From Bacteroidales bacterium (lineage in GTDB: Bacteria > Bacteroidota > Bacteroidia > Bacteroidales > SMBSF77), in the NCBI GenBank assembly GCA_021106655.1, contig JAIOTT010000070.1, forward strand, positions 1 through 5,973: a stretch of 5,973 nt of DNA. The letters run 5' to 3'. The notes under the pieces were generated by a model that ran no database searches, had not been told where the DNA came from, and saw only the letters and a program-made list of their open reading frames with translations. This document shows positions 1-5,742 of the stretch, piece by piece. How positions within the stretch are numbered: position 1 is the first letter of the stretch; every line of letters begins with the position of its first letter. The position numbers and the translations under genes are program-made.

Positions 1-125
1 GTACGACCTGTGAATACTTTAAGATGAAAGTTTTTAGGAAAGCCGTATGCGGGAAAACCGCACGTACGGTTTGACGAGGGGGCTACGGAGCAGTTTTTGT
101 ATATTTGCTCCGTACTCTACTCTAC
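1..125 (+). mobile_element. 3' end of a group II intron (domains V and VI)
   Basis: This is the terminal part of a group II self-splicing retroelement; the intron-encoded reverse transcriptase and domains I-IV would lie off the left edge. Domain V is seen at about 41-72. It starts with the catalytic AGC triad (41-43), has a lower helix 41-47 pairing with 65-71, a two-base CG bulge (63-64) and an upper helix 48-52/58-62. The loop 53-57 is GAAAA, five bases instead of the usual GNRA tetraloop. Domain VI follows, with a 9-bp stem 84-92/106-114 and a G-rich strand 78-82 opposite CTCT (115-118), leaving A119 as the likely branch point. That predicts a 3' splice site after C125, giving the usual AY end; the end could also be at 120. 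Whether the element is intact cannot be told from this window. Confidence 0.8.
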
Positions 126-130
126 TGATG

Positions 131-212
131 TACTTAGTGTTACTTTGTGGTAAAAAATAAAAACCTTAACCACAAAGGTACACAAAGAATTTTCACAAAG
201 GAACCACGAAGG
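131..212. repeat. Dispersed ACCACAAAG-type intergenic repeat with hairpin
   Basis: The space between the intron and the first gene holds degenerate 11-12 bp units around CACAAAGG (about 168-212). It also holds an inverted repeat: CTTTGTGGT at 143-151 pairs over 9 bp with ACCACAAAG at 169-177. The word AACCACAAAG recurs at 3256-3265 in another intergenic space, so this is a dispersed family rather than a local site. The AGGAGG at 209-214 belongs to the repeat and lies too far from the next start codon to be its ribosome site. Function is unknown. Confidence 0.55.
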
Positions 213-227
213 AGGACTATAATTATT

Positions 228-246
228 AGTATTTTGAAGTATTTCG
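228..246 (+). repeat. Two degenerate 9-bp AGTATTT units
   Basis: AGTATTTTG (228-236) and AGTATTTCG (238-246) match the 9-bp unit AGTAYTTNG that is repeated five times before the acetyltransferase and thpR genes. Only two copies, separated by one extra base, are present here, and they lie about 37 bp before the dehydrogenase start codon. Confidence 0.4.
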
Positions 247-283
247 TTTGATAAAGAAACAAAGAAATAAATATCAAAATTTT

Positions 284-1423
284 ATGGAAAACTTTATAGC
301 ATATAACCCTGTTAAACTGCACTTTGGTAAAGACGTTTTAGACGATCTTGAAAAGGCGGTAGATGAATTTGGGAAGAAAGTCCTGCTGGTTTATGGCGGA
401 GGATCAATAAAAAAAAATGGTGTTTATGAAAAAATTATTAAACAACTCAACACAATTGGAGCAGAAGTTTATGAATTCAGTGGTATAAAGCCAAACCCTG
501 TTGTTGAAGATGTTAATGAAGCAGCAAGTTCGGGAAGAGAAAAAAAAGTTGATGTAATTATTGCAGCAGGAGGAGGAAGTGTTATTGATTCTGCAAAGAT
601 GATCTCCATCGCTATTCCCGTTAATACATCAGCATGGGATTTTTTTGAAGGCAAAATAAAACCAAAATCAGCGATTCCGCTAATATCTGTATTGACCCTG
701 GCCGCAACAGGAACTGAAATGAATCCTTATGCAGTACTACAAAATAACAGCCTTCAAAGAAAACTGGGGATGGGACATCAGTTGATGTATCCCCAACATT
801 CGTTTCTGGATCCGACATATACGATTAGTGTTTCAAAAGAATATACTGCTTATGGAATTGCTGATCTTATTGCACATTGCCTGGAAGCATTTTTTGGCGC
901 AGGCGATGCGTCACTGTCTGATAAATTTGTGTATTCAATCATTTCAGAAGCAATGCAGTATGGCCCTCTTTTGATGCAAGATCTTAAGGATTATGATCTG
1001 CGGGCAAAGATAATGTATGCTGCAACTGCAGCACTTAATCAAACAACAACATATGGGAGAGTGTCGGGTGATTGGGGAGTACATAGTATAGGCCATAATC
1101 TTTCACTCCTTTTTGATATGGCACACGGTGCTTCACTAGCGATTGCCTATCCCGCATGGCTTAAACTTCACCACGACAGAGCCGGAGATAGGATAATAGA
1201 ACTTGGGAAGAATATCTTTAATGATGACACAATCGATGGGACAATAAACAAGTTTGAAAATTTCTTTCGAAGTATTGGTTGCCCTGTAAGATTGCCGGAT
1301 GCAGGAATAAATAAAGATCAACATGAACTTATTGTAAATGCAATGACAAAACATGATGAAAGTGGAGTGCATCATAAGTTAAGTAGAGAGGATGTTGTTA
1401 GGATGATTGAAATGATGTGGTAA
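284..1423 (+). CDS. Iron-containing alcohol dehydrogenase, YqhD/butanol dehydrogenase type
   Basis: This is a cytosolic group III (iron-dependent) NAD(P)H alcohol dehydrogenase that would reduce aldehydes to alcohols or run the reverse reaction. The ATG at 284 gives 379 residues, close to YqhD (about 387). A TTG at 248 would add 12 residues with no family counterpart and is rejected. The N-terminal half carries the dinucleotide-binding glycine motifs GGGS (38-41) and GGGSVID (96-102), then ATGTEMN (141-147). The C-terminal helical half carries the metal ligands Asp194, His198, His267 and His281. These are in the same register as the ligands I recall for E. coli YqhD, so it should be active. 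The last codons overlap an alternative GTG start of the next gene, but the preferred start of that gene leaves 53 bp. No promoter or Shine-Dalgarno sequence is evident. Substrate and cofactor preference cannot be read from the sequence. The family call is firm; choosing between YqhD and BDH subfamilies is less so. Confidence 0.95.
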   Translation: MENFIAYNPVKLHFGKDVLDDLEKAVDEFGKKVLLVYGGGSIKKNGVYEKIIKQLNTIGAEVYEFSGIKPNPVVEDVNEAASSGREKKVDVIIAAGGGSVIDSAKMISIAIPVNTSAWDFFEGKIKPKSAIPLISVLTLAATGTEMNPYAVLQNNSLQRKLGMGHQLMYPQHSFLDPTYTISVSKEYTAYGIADLIAHCLEAFFGAGDASLSDKFVYSIISEAMQYGPLLMQDLKDYDLRAKIMYAATAALNQTTTYGRVSGDWGVHSIGHNLSLLFDMAHGASLAIAYPAWLKLHHDRAGDRIIELGKNIFNDDTIDGTINKFENFFRSIGCPVRLPDAGINKDQHELIVNAMTKHDESGVHHKLSREDVVRMIEMMW

Positions 1424-1427
1424 AAAA

Positions 1428-1472
1428 AGTACTTCGAGTATTTAGAGTATTTAAAGTATTTAAAGTTATTAG
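1428..1472 (+). repeat. Five tandem 9-bp repeats before the GNAT gene
   Basis: Five exact-length 9-bp units run head to tail: AGTACTTCG, AGTATTTAG, AGTATTTAA, AGTATTTAA, AGTTATTAG. They fill the space between the dehydrogenase stop codon and a point four bases before the acetyltransferase ATG. Because the unit is a multiple of three and contains no stop in this frame, it translates as an artificial VFR/VFK leader if the GTG at 1417 is taken as the start. A near-identical five-unit block precedes thpR on its own coding strand. Confidence 0.85.
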
Positions 1473-1476
1473 AAGA

Positions 1477-1998
1477 ATGAAGACGATAAAAGTTGAGACA
1501 ACATACTTTGAAATGTTTGAGGATCCGAAGCTTGGATTACCCTCAAATGACAATAATATAAGTATTGAGAAGCATGTTCCAACAGTTGATGATTATAGGA
1601 AATTGTTCATTGCTGTGGGAAAAAACTGGCTATGGTCATCAAGATTAGTAATGACAAAGGAAGAACTGGAAAAGATCATTACTGATAATAATGTAGAGAT
1701 ATATTTATTGAAGATTGATGGGACTACTGCAGGATTTATTGAACTTGACAGGAGTTTCGAAAATGATATTGAGCTTGCCTTCCTTGGCTTAATACCCGAT
1801 TTTATTGGAAAAGGCTTTGGAAAATATTGTTTACACTGGGCTATCCAAAAATCCTGGTTCTATAATCCTAAGCGTTTATGGTTGCATACATGCAAACTTG
1901 ATCATCCTAATGCCATGGAACTTTACAAAAAAGTGGGATTTAAAGTCTACAAAGTCAGTATGATTGAAGAGTATATTCTGAATGAATCTGATTATTAA
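1477..1998 (+). CDS. GNAT family N-acetyltransferase
   Basis: This is a predicted cytosolic acetyl-CoA-dependent N-acetyltransferase; the acceptor is unknown. With ATG 1477 it has 173 residues, a normal single-domain GNAT length. Motif A, with the acetyl-CoA pyrophosphate loop, is seen as strand LGLIPDF followed by IGKGFGK (110-116), fitting the Q/RxxGxG/A pattern apart from its first position. Motif B is LDHPNAMELYKKVGF (141-155), with the N-A..LY..xGF signature. An upstream in-frame GTG (1417) would add 20 residues that are only a translation of the 9-bp repeat, so ATG 1477 is preferred. The gene follows the dehydrogenase on the same strand and could be cotranscribed with it, but nothing links the two functionally. 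The N-terminal 60 residues are not recognised in detail. Confidence 0.88.
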   Translation: MKTIKVETTYFEMFEDPKLGLPSNDNNISIEKHVPTVDDYRKLFIAVGKNWLWSSRLVMTKEELEKIITDNNVEIYLLKIDGTTAGFIELDRSFENDIELAFLGLIPDFIGKGFGKYCLHWAIQKSWFYNPKRLWLHTCKLDHPNAMELYKKVGFKVYKVSMIEEYILNESDY

Positions 1999-2009
1999 TC
2001 AAATTATAA

Positions 2010-2050
2010 CTAACTTTAGGCACTCCAAACTCTAGTTCACCCCAAACTTA
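2010..2050 (-). repeat. Degenerate copy of the 9-bp repeat family
   Basis: Read on the minus strand, this 57-bp intergenic space contains AGTTTGGGG, AGTTTGG, AGTGCCTAA and AGTTAG-like units. These resemble the thpR-side units AGTGCCTTG and AGTACTTGG. The spacing is irregular and, unlike the five-unit blocks, the orientation is opposite to the gene that follows. This is a weak assignment. Confidence 0.35.
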
Positions 2051-2055
2051 TTAAT

Positions 2056-3186
2056 ATGTCCATTATCAACAACAAGCCATTCACTTTCGACAGAGTTGTT
2101 CGTATAGGTATTACCATTTTGTTAATATGGGGGATCATCTGGTTGCTCGGATACCTCAGCGATGTGCTAATACCTTTTGCTGTTGCATTAATATTAGCAT
2201 ATTTTTTAAATCCCCTTGTGCGTTTCCTTCAAAAAAAAGTACGCCTGCGAAACCGCGTTATTTCAGTTTTAATAAGTCTGATATTAGTTGCAGGCCTCCT
2301 GGTTCTGGCTTCCTGGATAATAATCCCTATGATTATTCATGAGATCTCGCATATGGGGAAGTTATTAGCTCAACTGGCAAATGACTCTAACCTAAGCCAA
2401 CAACTTGCACAATATCTGCCTGCAGATATTGGAGCTTATATTAAAGACCTGATATCAAAAGAAGAAGTTCAAAAACTTTTCAATACTGATAGCGTTGGAG
2501 ATTTAACAAACCTGGCAATAAAAAAAGTATTGCCAGGAATATGGAGTGTTTTTTCAGGTGCCATTAGCCTCATTATTGGAATTTTTGGTATGTTGATCAT
2601 CTTGTTATATCTTATTTTTCTCTTACTCGATTATGATAATATTTCAAAGAACTGGGTAAATCTTATTCCTCCCGATTATCGTGAATCAATATTGGGGGTA
2701 ATACATAATTTTAAGTTTGCCATGCAAAACTATTTTCGCGCACAGGCATTAATTGCATCTATTGTTGGTGTTTTGTTTGCAATTGGATTCAGTATTATCG
2801 GATTACCAATGGCAATTGTCTTAGGTTTATTTATAGGTTTACTAAATATGATCCCTTATCTGCAAATCATTGCAATAGTTCCCGCAGCCTTTCTCGCACT
2901 CATGTATTCATTGGAAACGGGAAGTAATTTTTGGGGGATGCTAGGTCTTGTAGCTATAGTTTTTGCTGTCGCCCAGACAATTCAGGATGGTTTTCTTACA
3001 CCAAAAATAATGGGCAAGGCCATGAAACTTAATGCAGCTATCATATTATTATCCTTATCAATCTGGGGAAAATTGCTGGGAATGCTGGGATTACTCATAG
3101 CTCTTCCTATGACTTATCTTTTGTATGCATACTACAAACGATTAGTTATTGATAAAAAAGAAGAGCTTGACTCAAAAGTAACATAA
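2056..3186 (+). CDS. AI-2E family transporter-like membrane protein (former UPF0118)
   Basis: This is an inner-membrane protein of the AI-2E/PerM-like family (PF01594). Members are variously linked to export of the autoinducer AI-2 or to Na+/H+ antiport; the substrate here cannot be decided. At 376 residues it has the family length. Hydrophobic spans lie at about 14-33, 35-52, 66-91, 160-192, 228-248, 250-282, 292-309 and 326-358. Family landmarks are PFAVALILAYFLNPL (40-54), IPPDYR (204-209), GLLNMIPY (261-268), the Q..QDGFLTPKIMG stretch (307-320) and the G..G..IALP segment (339-351). Residues 92-150, between the N- and C-terminal membrane blocks, form the polar region usual in the family. 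ATG 2056 is the first in-frame start; no Shine-Dalgarno sequence is visible. It lies 57 bp after the acetyltransferase gene. The tail (362-376) is charged and probably cytosolic. Confidence 0.93.
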   Translation: MSIINNKPFTFDRVVRIGITILLIWGIIWLLGYLSDVLIPFAVALILAYFLNPLVRFLQKKVRLRNRVISVLISLILVAGLLVLASWIIIPMIIHEISHMGKLLAQLANDSNLSQQLAQYLPADIGAYIKDLISKEEVQKLFNTDSVGDLTNLAIKKVLPGIWSVFSGAISLIIGIFGMLIILLYLIFLLLDYDNISKNWVNLIPPDYRESILGVIHNFKFAMQNYFRAQALIASIVGVLFAIGFSIIGLPMAIVLGLFIGLLNMIPYLQIIAIVPAAFLALMYSLETGSNFWGMLGLVAIVFAVAQTIQDGFLTPKIMGKAMKLNAAIILLSLSIWGKLLGMLGLLIALPMTYLLYAYYKRLVIDKKEELDSKVT

Positions 3187-3220
3187 CTATGAGTTTTCCC
3201 TTCGCGTAACTCAGTGTCTA

Positions 3221-3255
3221 CTCTGTGTAATAGCTTCTTTTGCTATATCACAGAG
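3221..3255. terminator. Hairpin between convergent genes, possible bidirectional terminator
   Basis: CTCTGTG (3221-3227) pairs with CACAGAG (3249-3255). After a 2x2 internal loop, ATAGC pairs with GCTAT around the loop TTCTTTT (3235-3241). It sits between the ends of the convergent AI-2E and membrane-protein genes, where a shared terminator would be expected. No clear U-tract follows on either strand, so this may be only part of the dispersed repeat around it (about 3199-3265, sharing AACCACAAAG with 168-177). Confidence 0.45.
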
Positions 3256-3285
3256 AACCACAAAGATGTATGGGACATGTGGTTA

Positions 3286-3723
3286 TTAAATGATGAATAG
3301 GTAGGATTTCATACCTTTCCCAAAATGAAGAGCTCGTTCAATAATCATCAGGAATCCAACAGATATTAAAACAACCATGAGTATAGGTGAAAACTCCTGG
3401 TTTGACATAATATCTGAAACCCTTCCAAACAAATCTCTGGTATATGGTATTAAGGTTTGAGTGAAATAGTCAAAGTTAAACAGACCTGCAAAATCGAGTC
3501 GGAAATAATATAATGCAACACCAACTAAAAGTGATACTGGAATAGCAACAATTATCCAATACCAAAGATTATTACCGGGTACTGGCTTAACTTCTTCAAG
3601 CTGGCTTTCGGTCTGTATCTTATTCATAATATTATCAGTAAATCCATCAGAGGGACTTTCCAGTTCAGATTTCTGAACCAGCTTTCTGATAATATCTTCT
3701 GTATGATCTTTATTATTCATCAT
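3286..3723 (-). CDS. Small two-span membrane protein, candidate anti-sigma or sigma-operon partner
   Basis: No named family is recognised. With ATG 3723 the product has 145 residues; a GTG (3726) and a second ATG (3720) are adjacent alternatives. The N-terminal 50 residues are polar and probably cytosolic. They include SPSDGFTDNIMNKI (23-36), a pattern I associate with proteins encoded beside ECF sigma factors in Bacteroidota (recollection, not checked). Two hydrophobic spans follow, at about 53-74 and 111-128, with a loop rich in Phe, Tyr and Asp between them. A short basic tail ends the protein. The gene starts 27 bases after the sigma factor stop on the same strand and so is almost certainly cotranscribed. 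That context and topology suggest a membrane anchor that holds or senses for the sigma factor. The zinc-type HxxxCxxC anti-sigma motif is absent, so this role is inferred from position only. Confidence 0.8.
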   Translation of the reverse strand: MMNNKDHTEDIIRKLVQKSELESPSDGFTDNIMNKIQTESQLEEVKPVPGNNLWYWIIVAIPVSLLVGVALYYFRLDFAGLFNFDYFTQTLIPYTRDLFGRVSDIMSNQEFSPILMVVLISVGFLMIIERALHFGKGMKSYLFII

Positions 3724-3750
3724 CACATGTTTTTTAATTGCTTGCTAAAA

Positions 3751-4332
3751 TTAGGTAATGCTTTTTACTTCTTCTTTTTTCTTGATGTATCCATTAAATT
3801 CAGTTAAAAGTTTTTTCCTGATTCGATGAAGTTTCACTTTAACATTAGAACTACTAAGTCCGACAATCGCACTTATCTGATCGATGGAATTTTCTTCTTT
3901 GTAATATAGTGTTATTAAAACACTTTCTGTTTCCGGCAGTTCAGCAATTGCATTATTTATAAACTTTTTTTGTTCTTCTTCATCAATCTCATTAATTCCT
4001 GTTGTGATATCATCAAAAGTATAGTTTTCAATAATGTGATCATCAACGGGAAGCATTTCCAATTGTTTTTTCCTTATCCGGGAAATGGCAGCATTGTACA
4101 CTATGCTGTAAAGCCATGTTGAGAATTTTGACTTTTGTTTAAATTTATTCAATGAATTGTAGGCCTTCAGAAAAGCATCCTGTGCAATTTCTTCAGCATC
4201 TTCCCGGTTTTTTAAAATTCTCACAGCAATTGTAAAAGCCATATCCTTATGCCTGTTAACCAAATGAGCAAAGGCAGATGTGTCTCCACTAAGAATCTTT
4301 TCTATATAAAAGTTATCTCCGGGGTATTCCAT
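3751..4332 (-). CDS. ECF-type RNA polymerase sigma factor
   Basis: This is a two-domain extracytoplasmic-function sigma-70 factor that would direct RNA polymerase to its own set of promoters. It is 193 residues long, the usual ECF length. Region 2 spans about 19-90: FAHLVNRHKDMAFTIA, then the core-binding DAEEIAQDAFLKAY (45-58) and the promoter-melting and -10 contact segment KFSTWLYSIVYNAAI (69-83). An acidic linker (100-120) follows. Region 4 spans about 129-180, with AELPETESVL and a helix-turn-helix (149-170) ending in VKVKLHRIRKKL, which should read the -35 element. The start is fixed because the codon just upstream of ATG 4332 is the stop TGA. It is the first gene of a two-gene operon with the membrane protein and is preceded by a TGTAAC-N16-CGTC promoter, the same as the divergent gene has, which implies autoregulation. 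Confidence 0.95.
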   Translation of the reverse strand: MEYPGDNFYIEKILSGDTSAFAHLVNRHKDMAFTIAVRILKNREDAEEIAQDAFLKAYNSLNKFKQKSKFSTWLYSIVYNAAISRIRKKQLEMLPVDDHIIENYTFDDITTGINEIDEEEQKKFINNAIAELPETESVLITLYYKEENSIDQISAIVGLSSSNVKVKLHRIRKKLLTEFNGYIKKKEEVKSIT

Positions 4333-4343
4333 TCATTAAGTAT

Positions 4344-4369
4344 GACGCTAAGAAAGTTGACTAGTTACA
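4344..4369 (-). promoter_or_regulatory. ECF-type promoter of the sigma factor operon
   Basis: On the minus strand TGTAAC (4369-4364) is followed after exactly 16 bases by CGTC (4347-4344). AAC-containing -35 and CGTC -10 elements at this spacing are typical of ECF sigma promoters. The predicted transcript would begin only a few bases before ATG 4332, giving a nearly leaderless mRNA. The same layout occurs on the other strand at 4482-4507. Confidence 0.75.
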
Positions 4370-4375
4370 TGTATT

Positions 4376-4440
4376 TGTTAAAATTACTAAAGTTTTTAAA
4401 TTTTAGGCATTTGAAATTTTAGCTCATTTTAGTCATTTGA
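4376..4440 (-). repeat. Degenerate ATGNCTAAA repeats between the divergent promoters
   Basis: Read on the minus strand, this AT-rich stretch contains ATGACTAAA, ATGAGCTAAA, ATGCCTAAA and ACTTTAG words at roughly 9-20 base steps, upstream of the sigma factor promoter. It may be a worn member of the 9-bp repeat family in this window or merely AT-rich spacer. Apart from this and the two promoters, the 218-bp gap 4333-4550 shows nothing recognisable. Confidence 0.3.
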
Positions 4441-4481
4441 TAGTACAATTGGACAATCATCAGACAAAAACAACTATCATT

Positions 4482-4507
4482 TGTAACCATCACCAAAACC
4501 TTGCGTC
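4482..4507 (+). promoter_or_regulatory. ECF-type promoter of the DUF6249-like gene
   Basis: TGTAAC (4482-4487) and CGTC (4504-4507) are separated by exactly 16 bases, the same layout as the promoter of the sigma factor gene on the opposite strand. The predicted start of transcription is near 4513, leaving a leader of roughly 40 bases before ATG 4551. The match suggests that the adjacent sigma factor transcribes both. Confidence 0.75.
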
Positions 4508-4550
4508 AAAGATTATGAAAACAAAGAATTATTAATTAAAAATTTTAATC

Positions 4551-4892
4551 ATGGATTTAACAGCGGTTTTAGTATTACTTGTCATTTTTGGTTCCATTTA
4601 CGGAATAATACAATTGTTTGTAAGAAGGAAAGAACGCATGGCCCTTATAGAAAAAGGTGTTGACGCTTCTAAATTAAACTATTTTAAAAAACAAACAACA
4701 GCATCATCCCTGAAATATGGATTATTGCTGATCGGTATAGCTGTTGGTTTATTACTTGGTGATGTTCTTAGTGTTACTACTGAACTTCAACAAGAAGTTG
4801 CATATTTCTCTATGGTGTTTATATTTGGAGGACTTGCCCTGGTTATATTTCACTTCATTGACAAGAAAAAGCGGGAAGAAGAAGGAGATTGA
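4551..4892 (+). CDS. Small three-span membrane protein, DUF6249-like
   Basis: The product is 113 residues with three hydrophobic spans at about 4-24, 55-73 and 83-103 and a charged end (KKKREEEGD). The segment between spans 1 and 2 carries VRRKERMALIEKGVD (24-38) and then SLKYGLLLIG (53-62). This pattern is typical of the DUF6249 family common in Bacteroidota, whose function is not known. The family name is from memory and moderately sure. ATG 4551 is chosen because it begins directly before the first span and follows the promoter at 4482-4507. The gene is divergent from the ECF sigma operon and has the same promoter type, so it is probably a direct target of that sigma factor and part of a membrane-stress or envelope module. 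An alternative 7-codon open frame starting at 4514 ends before it and is not considered a gene. Confidence 0.85.
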   Translation: MDLTAVLVLLVIFGSIYGIIQLFVRRKERMALIEKGVDASKLNYFKKQTTASSLKYGLLLIGIAVGLLLGDVLSVTTELQQEVAYFSMVFIFGGLALVIFHFIDKKKREEEGD

Positions 4893-4913
4893 TCAATATA
4901 GTACTAGATTTCA

Positions 4914-5037
4914 AGTCAGCAGTCTACAGTCACCAGTCAGCAGAAAAAACAAGTTGGCAATAGACACTCAGCAGTAAACATAAAAAATGGGAGTTAGAAA
5001 CTGAAGACTGAAGACTGAGGACTGGTGACTGAGGACT
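4914..5037. repeat. Inverted array of 7-bp repeats between convergent genes
   Basis: The left arm has four AGTCNNC heptads (4914-4941). The right arm has five heptads of the type ACTGRNG (5000-5034) plus ACT. The arms are complementary: CAGTCACCAGTC (4927-4938) pairs perfectly with GACTGGTGACTG (5020-5031) across about 81 bases. The array lies between the stops of the convergent DUF6249-like and thpR genes, so a transcript from either side could fold it into a long hairpin and stop there. No coding sequence is supported in this gap. Confidence 0.8.
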
Positions 5038-5049
5038 TTCTTAGTTTCT

Positions 5050-5619
5050 TCAGCAATCACTTGCAATTAAAGGAAATCTCCTGATAACAAAGTGCTCTGC
5101 TCCAGTTGGTTTTAAAATGCTCTCGTATAAGGCAAAGCTGTCGATACGGGAGTTTTGTATTTTCAACCCTTTAAAATGATTAATTCTTTTCTGAAAATTC
5201 TTTCTATTATTGATTTTTTTCACTCTTCCTACAGTCAGGTGTGGCCTGAAATTTTGTCTGTCTCTTTTAAATCCTATTAAATCAAGCCCGTTTAGAATAT
5301 TTTCCGAAAGATCTAAAAGAGCATTATTCTCCTTAATTCCAAACCATATTATTTTTGGATCATATGAAGAACCAAAAATGCCAACATTTTCGATATGAAT
5401 ATCGAAAGGATCAATTTCCTTAGCACAATTCTCAAGGACTTCATTAATTCTGTTTATATTTCCTTCCTCTGTATCACCAAGGAATTTAATCGTTATGTGC
5501 ACATTATCCGGATTAGCCCAAGAGATCTTATCATAATGAAAAGCATCCATCATATGCTCATAAACCTCCAAAAAACTATCTGAAGGAATAATCTTTACCG
5601 CCACAAACAAACGTTTCAT
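5050..5619 (-). CDS. thpR: RNA 2',3'-cyclic phosphodiesterase (2H family, LigT/ThpR)
   Basis: This is a cytosolic 2H phosphoesterase that opens 2',3'-cyclic phosphate ends of RNA to 2'-phosphates; the family was first described as 2'-5' RNA ligase. The 189-residue length is typical. Both catalytic HxTx motifs are present: His41-Ile-Thr43 in VHITIKFLGDT and His127-Leu-Thr129 in FRPHLTVGRV. The N-terminus MKRLFVAVKI is the usual first strand of the fold. ATG 5619 matches the family start. It converges with the DUF6249-like gene and is separated from it by the heptad repeat array. Upstream lie a five-unit 9-bp repeat and a TAnnTTTG box, so the repeat would be within its 5' leader. The physiological RNA substrate in bacteria is not settled. 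No link to the sigma module is seen. Confidence 0.94.
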   Translation of the reverse strand: MKRLFVAVKIIPSDSFLEVYEHMMDAFHYDKISWANPDNVHITIKFLGDTEEGNINRINEVLENCAKEIDPFDIHIENVGIFGSSYDPKIIWFGIKENNALLDLSENILNGLDLIGFKRDRQNFRPHLTVGRVKKINNRKNFQKRINHFKGLKIQNSRIDSFALYESILKPTGAEHFVIRRFPLIASDC

Positions 5620-5620
5620 A

Positions 5621-5665
5621 ATAACAACTCTAAATACTCCAAGTACTCAAGGCACTCTAAGTACT
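5621..5665 (-). repeat. Five tandem 9-bp repeats before thpR
   Basis: Read on the thpR strand from 5665 down, the units are AGTACTTAG, AGTGCCTTG, AGTACTTGG, AGTATTTAG and AGTTGTTAT. They end one base before the ATG at 5619. The count, unit length, orientation and divergent last unit (AGTTRTTA) match the block at 1428-1472 before the acetyltransferase gene. Confidence 0.85.
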
Positions 5666-5682
5666 TGTTGATTAAGTATCCT

Positions 5683-5690
5683 CAAATTTA
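5683..5690 (-). promoter_or_regulatory. Putative -7 box of thpR
   Basis: TAAATTTG on the minus strand is a perfect match to the Bacteroidota -7 element TAnnTTTG. Transcription would start near 5677 and run through the five 9-bp repeats. A TTTG lies further upstream at a spacing of 24 bases, longer than usual, so the -33 element is uncertain. Confidence 0.5.
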
Positions 5691-5725
5691 ATAATTCTAA
5701 CTAAGGTAAGTTAACAAAAAAATAT

Positions 5726-5733
5726 TATTTTTG
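5726..5733 (+). promoter_or_regulatory. Putative -7 box for the tRNA-like element
   Basis: TATTTTTG matches TAnnTTTG perfectly. Its predicted start point falls within a few bases of the GGGGC at 5743 that begins the tRNA-like element. No clear -33 element is seen. The second copy at 5886 has no comparable box. Confidence 0.45.
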
Positions 5734-5742
5734 CATTTCCTT

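Noticed and set aside
209..214. AGGAGG as a Shine-Dalgarno sequence for the dehydrogenase gene
   Set aside because: It lies 70 bases before the ATG, inside a dispersed repeat, and no start codon with an open frame follows it at the right distance.
248..283. TTG start extending the alcohol dehydrogenase by 12 residues
   Set aside because: The extra residues have no counterpart in the family. ATG 284 gives a 379-residue protein whose metal ligands fall in the YqhD register.
3286..3726. Zinc-binding anti-sigma factor (HxxxCxxC type)
   Set aside because: The 145-residue protein contains no cysteine, so the motif is absent. Only position and topology suggest an anti-sigma role.
4744..4977. A 77-codon open frame on the plus strand
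   Set aside because: It overlaps the DUF6249-like gene in another frame and runs into the heptad repeats. It has no recognisable features.
5210..5583. Two plus-strand open frames opposite thpR
   Set aside because: They are antisense shadows of thpR, whose HxTx motifs and length are convincing.
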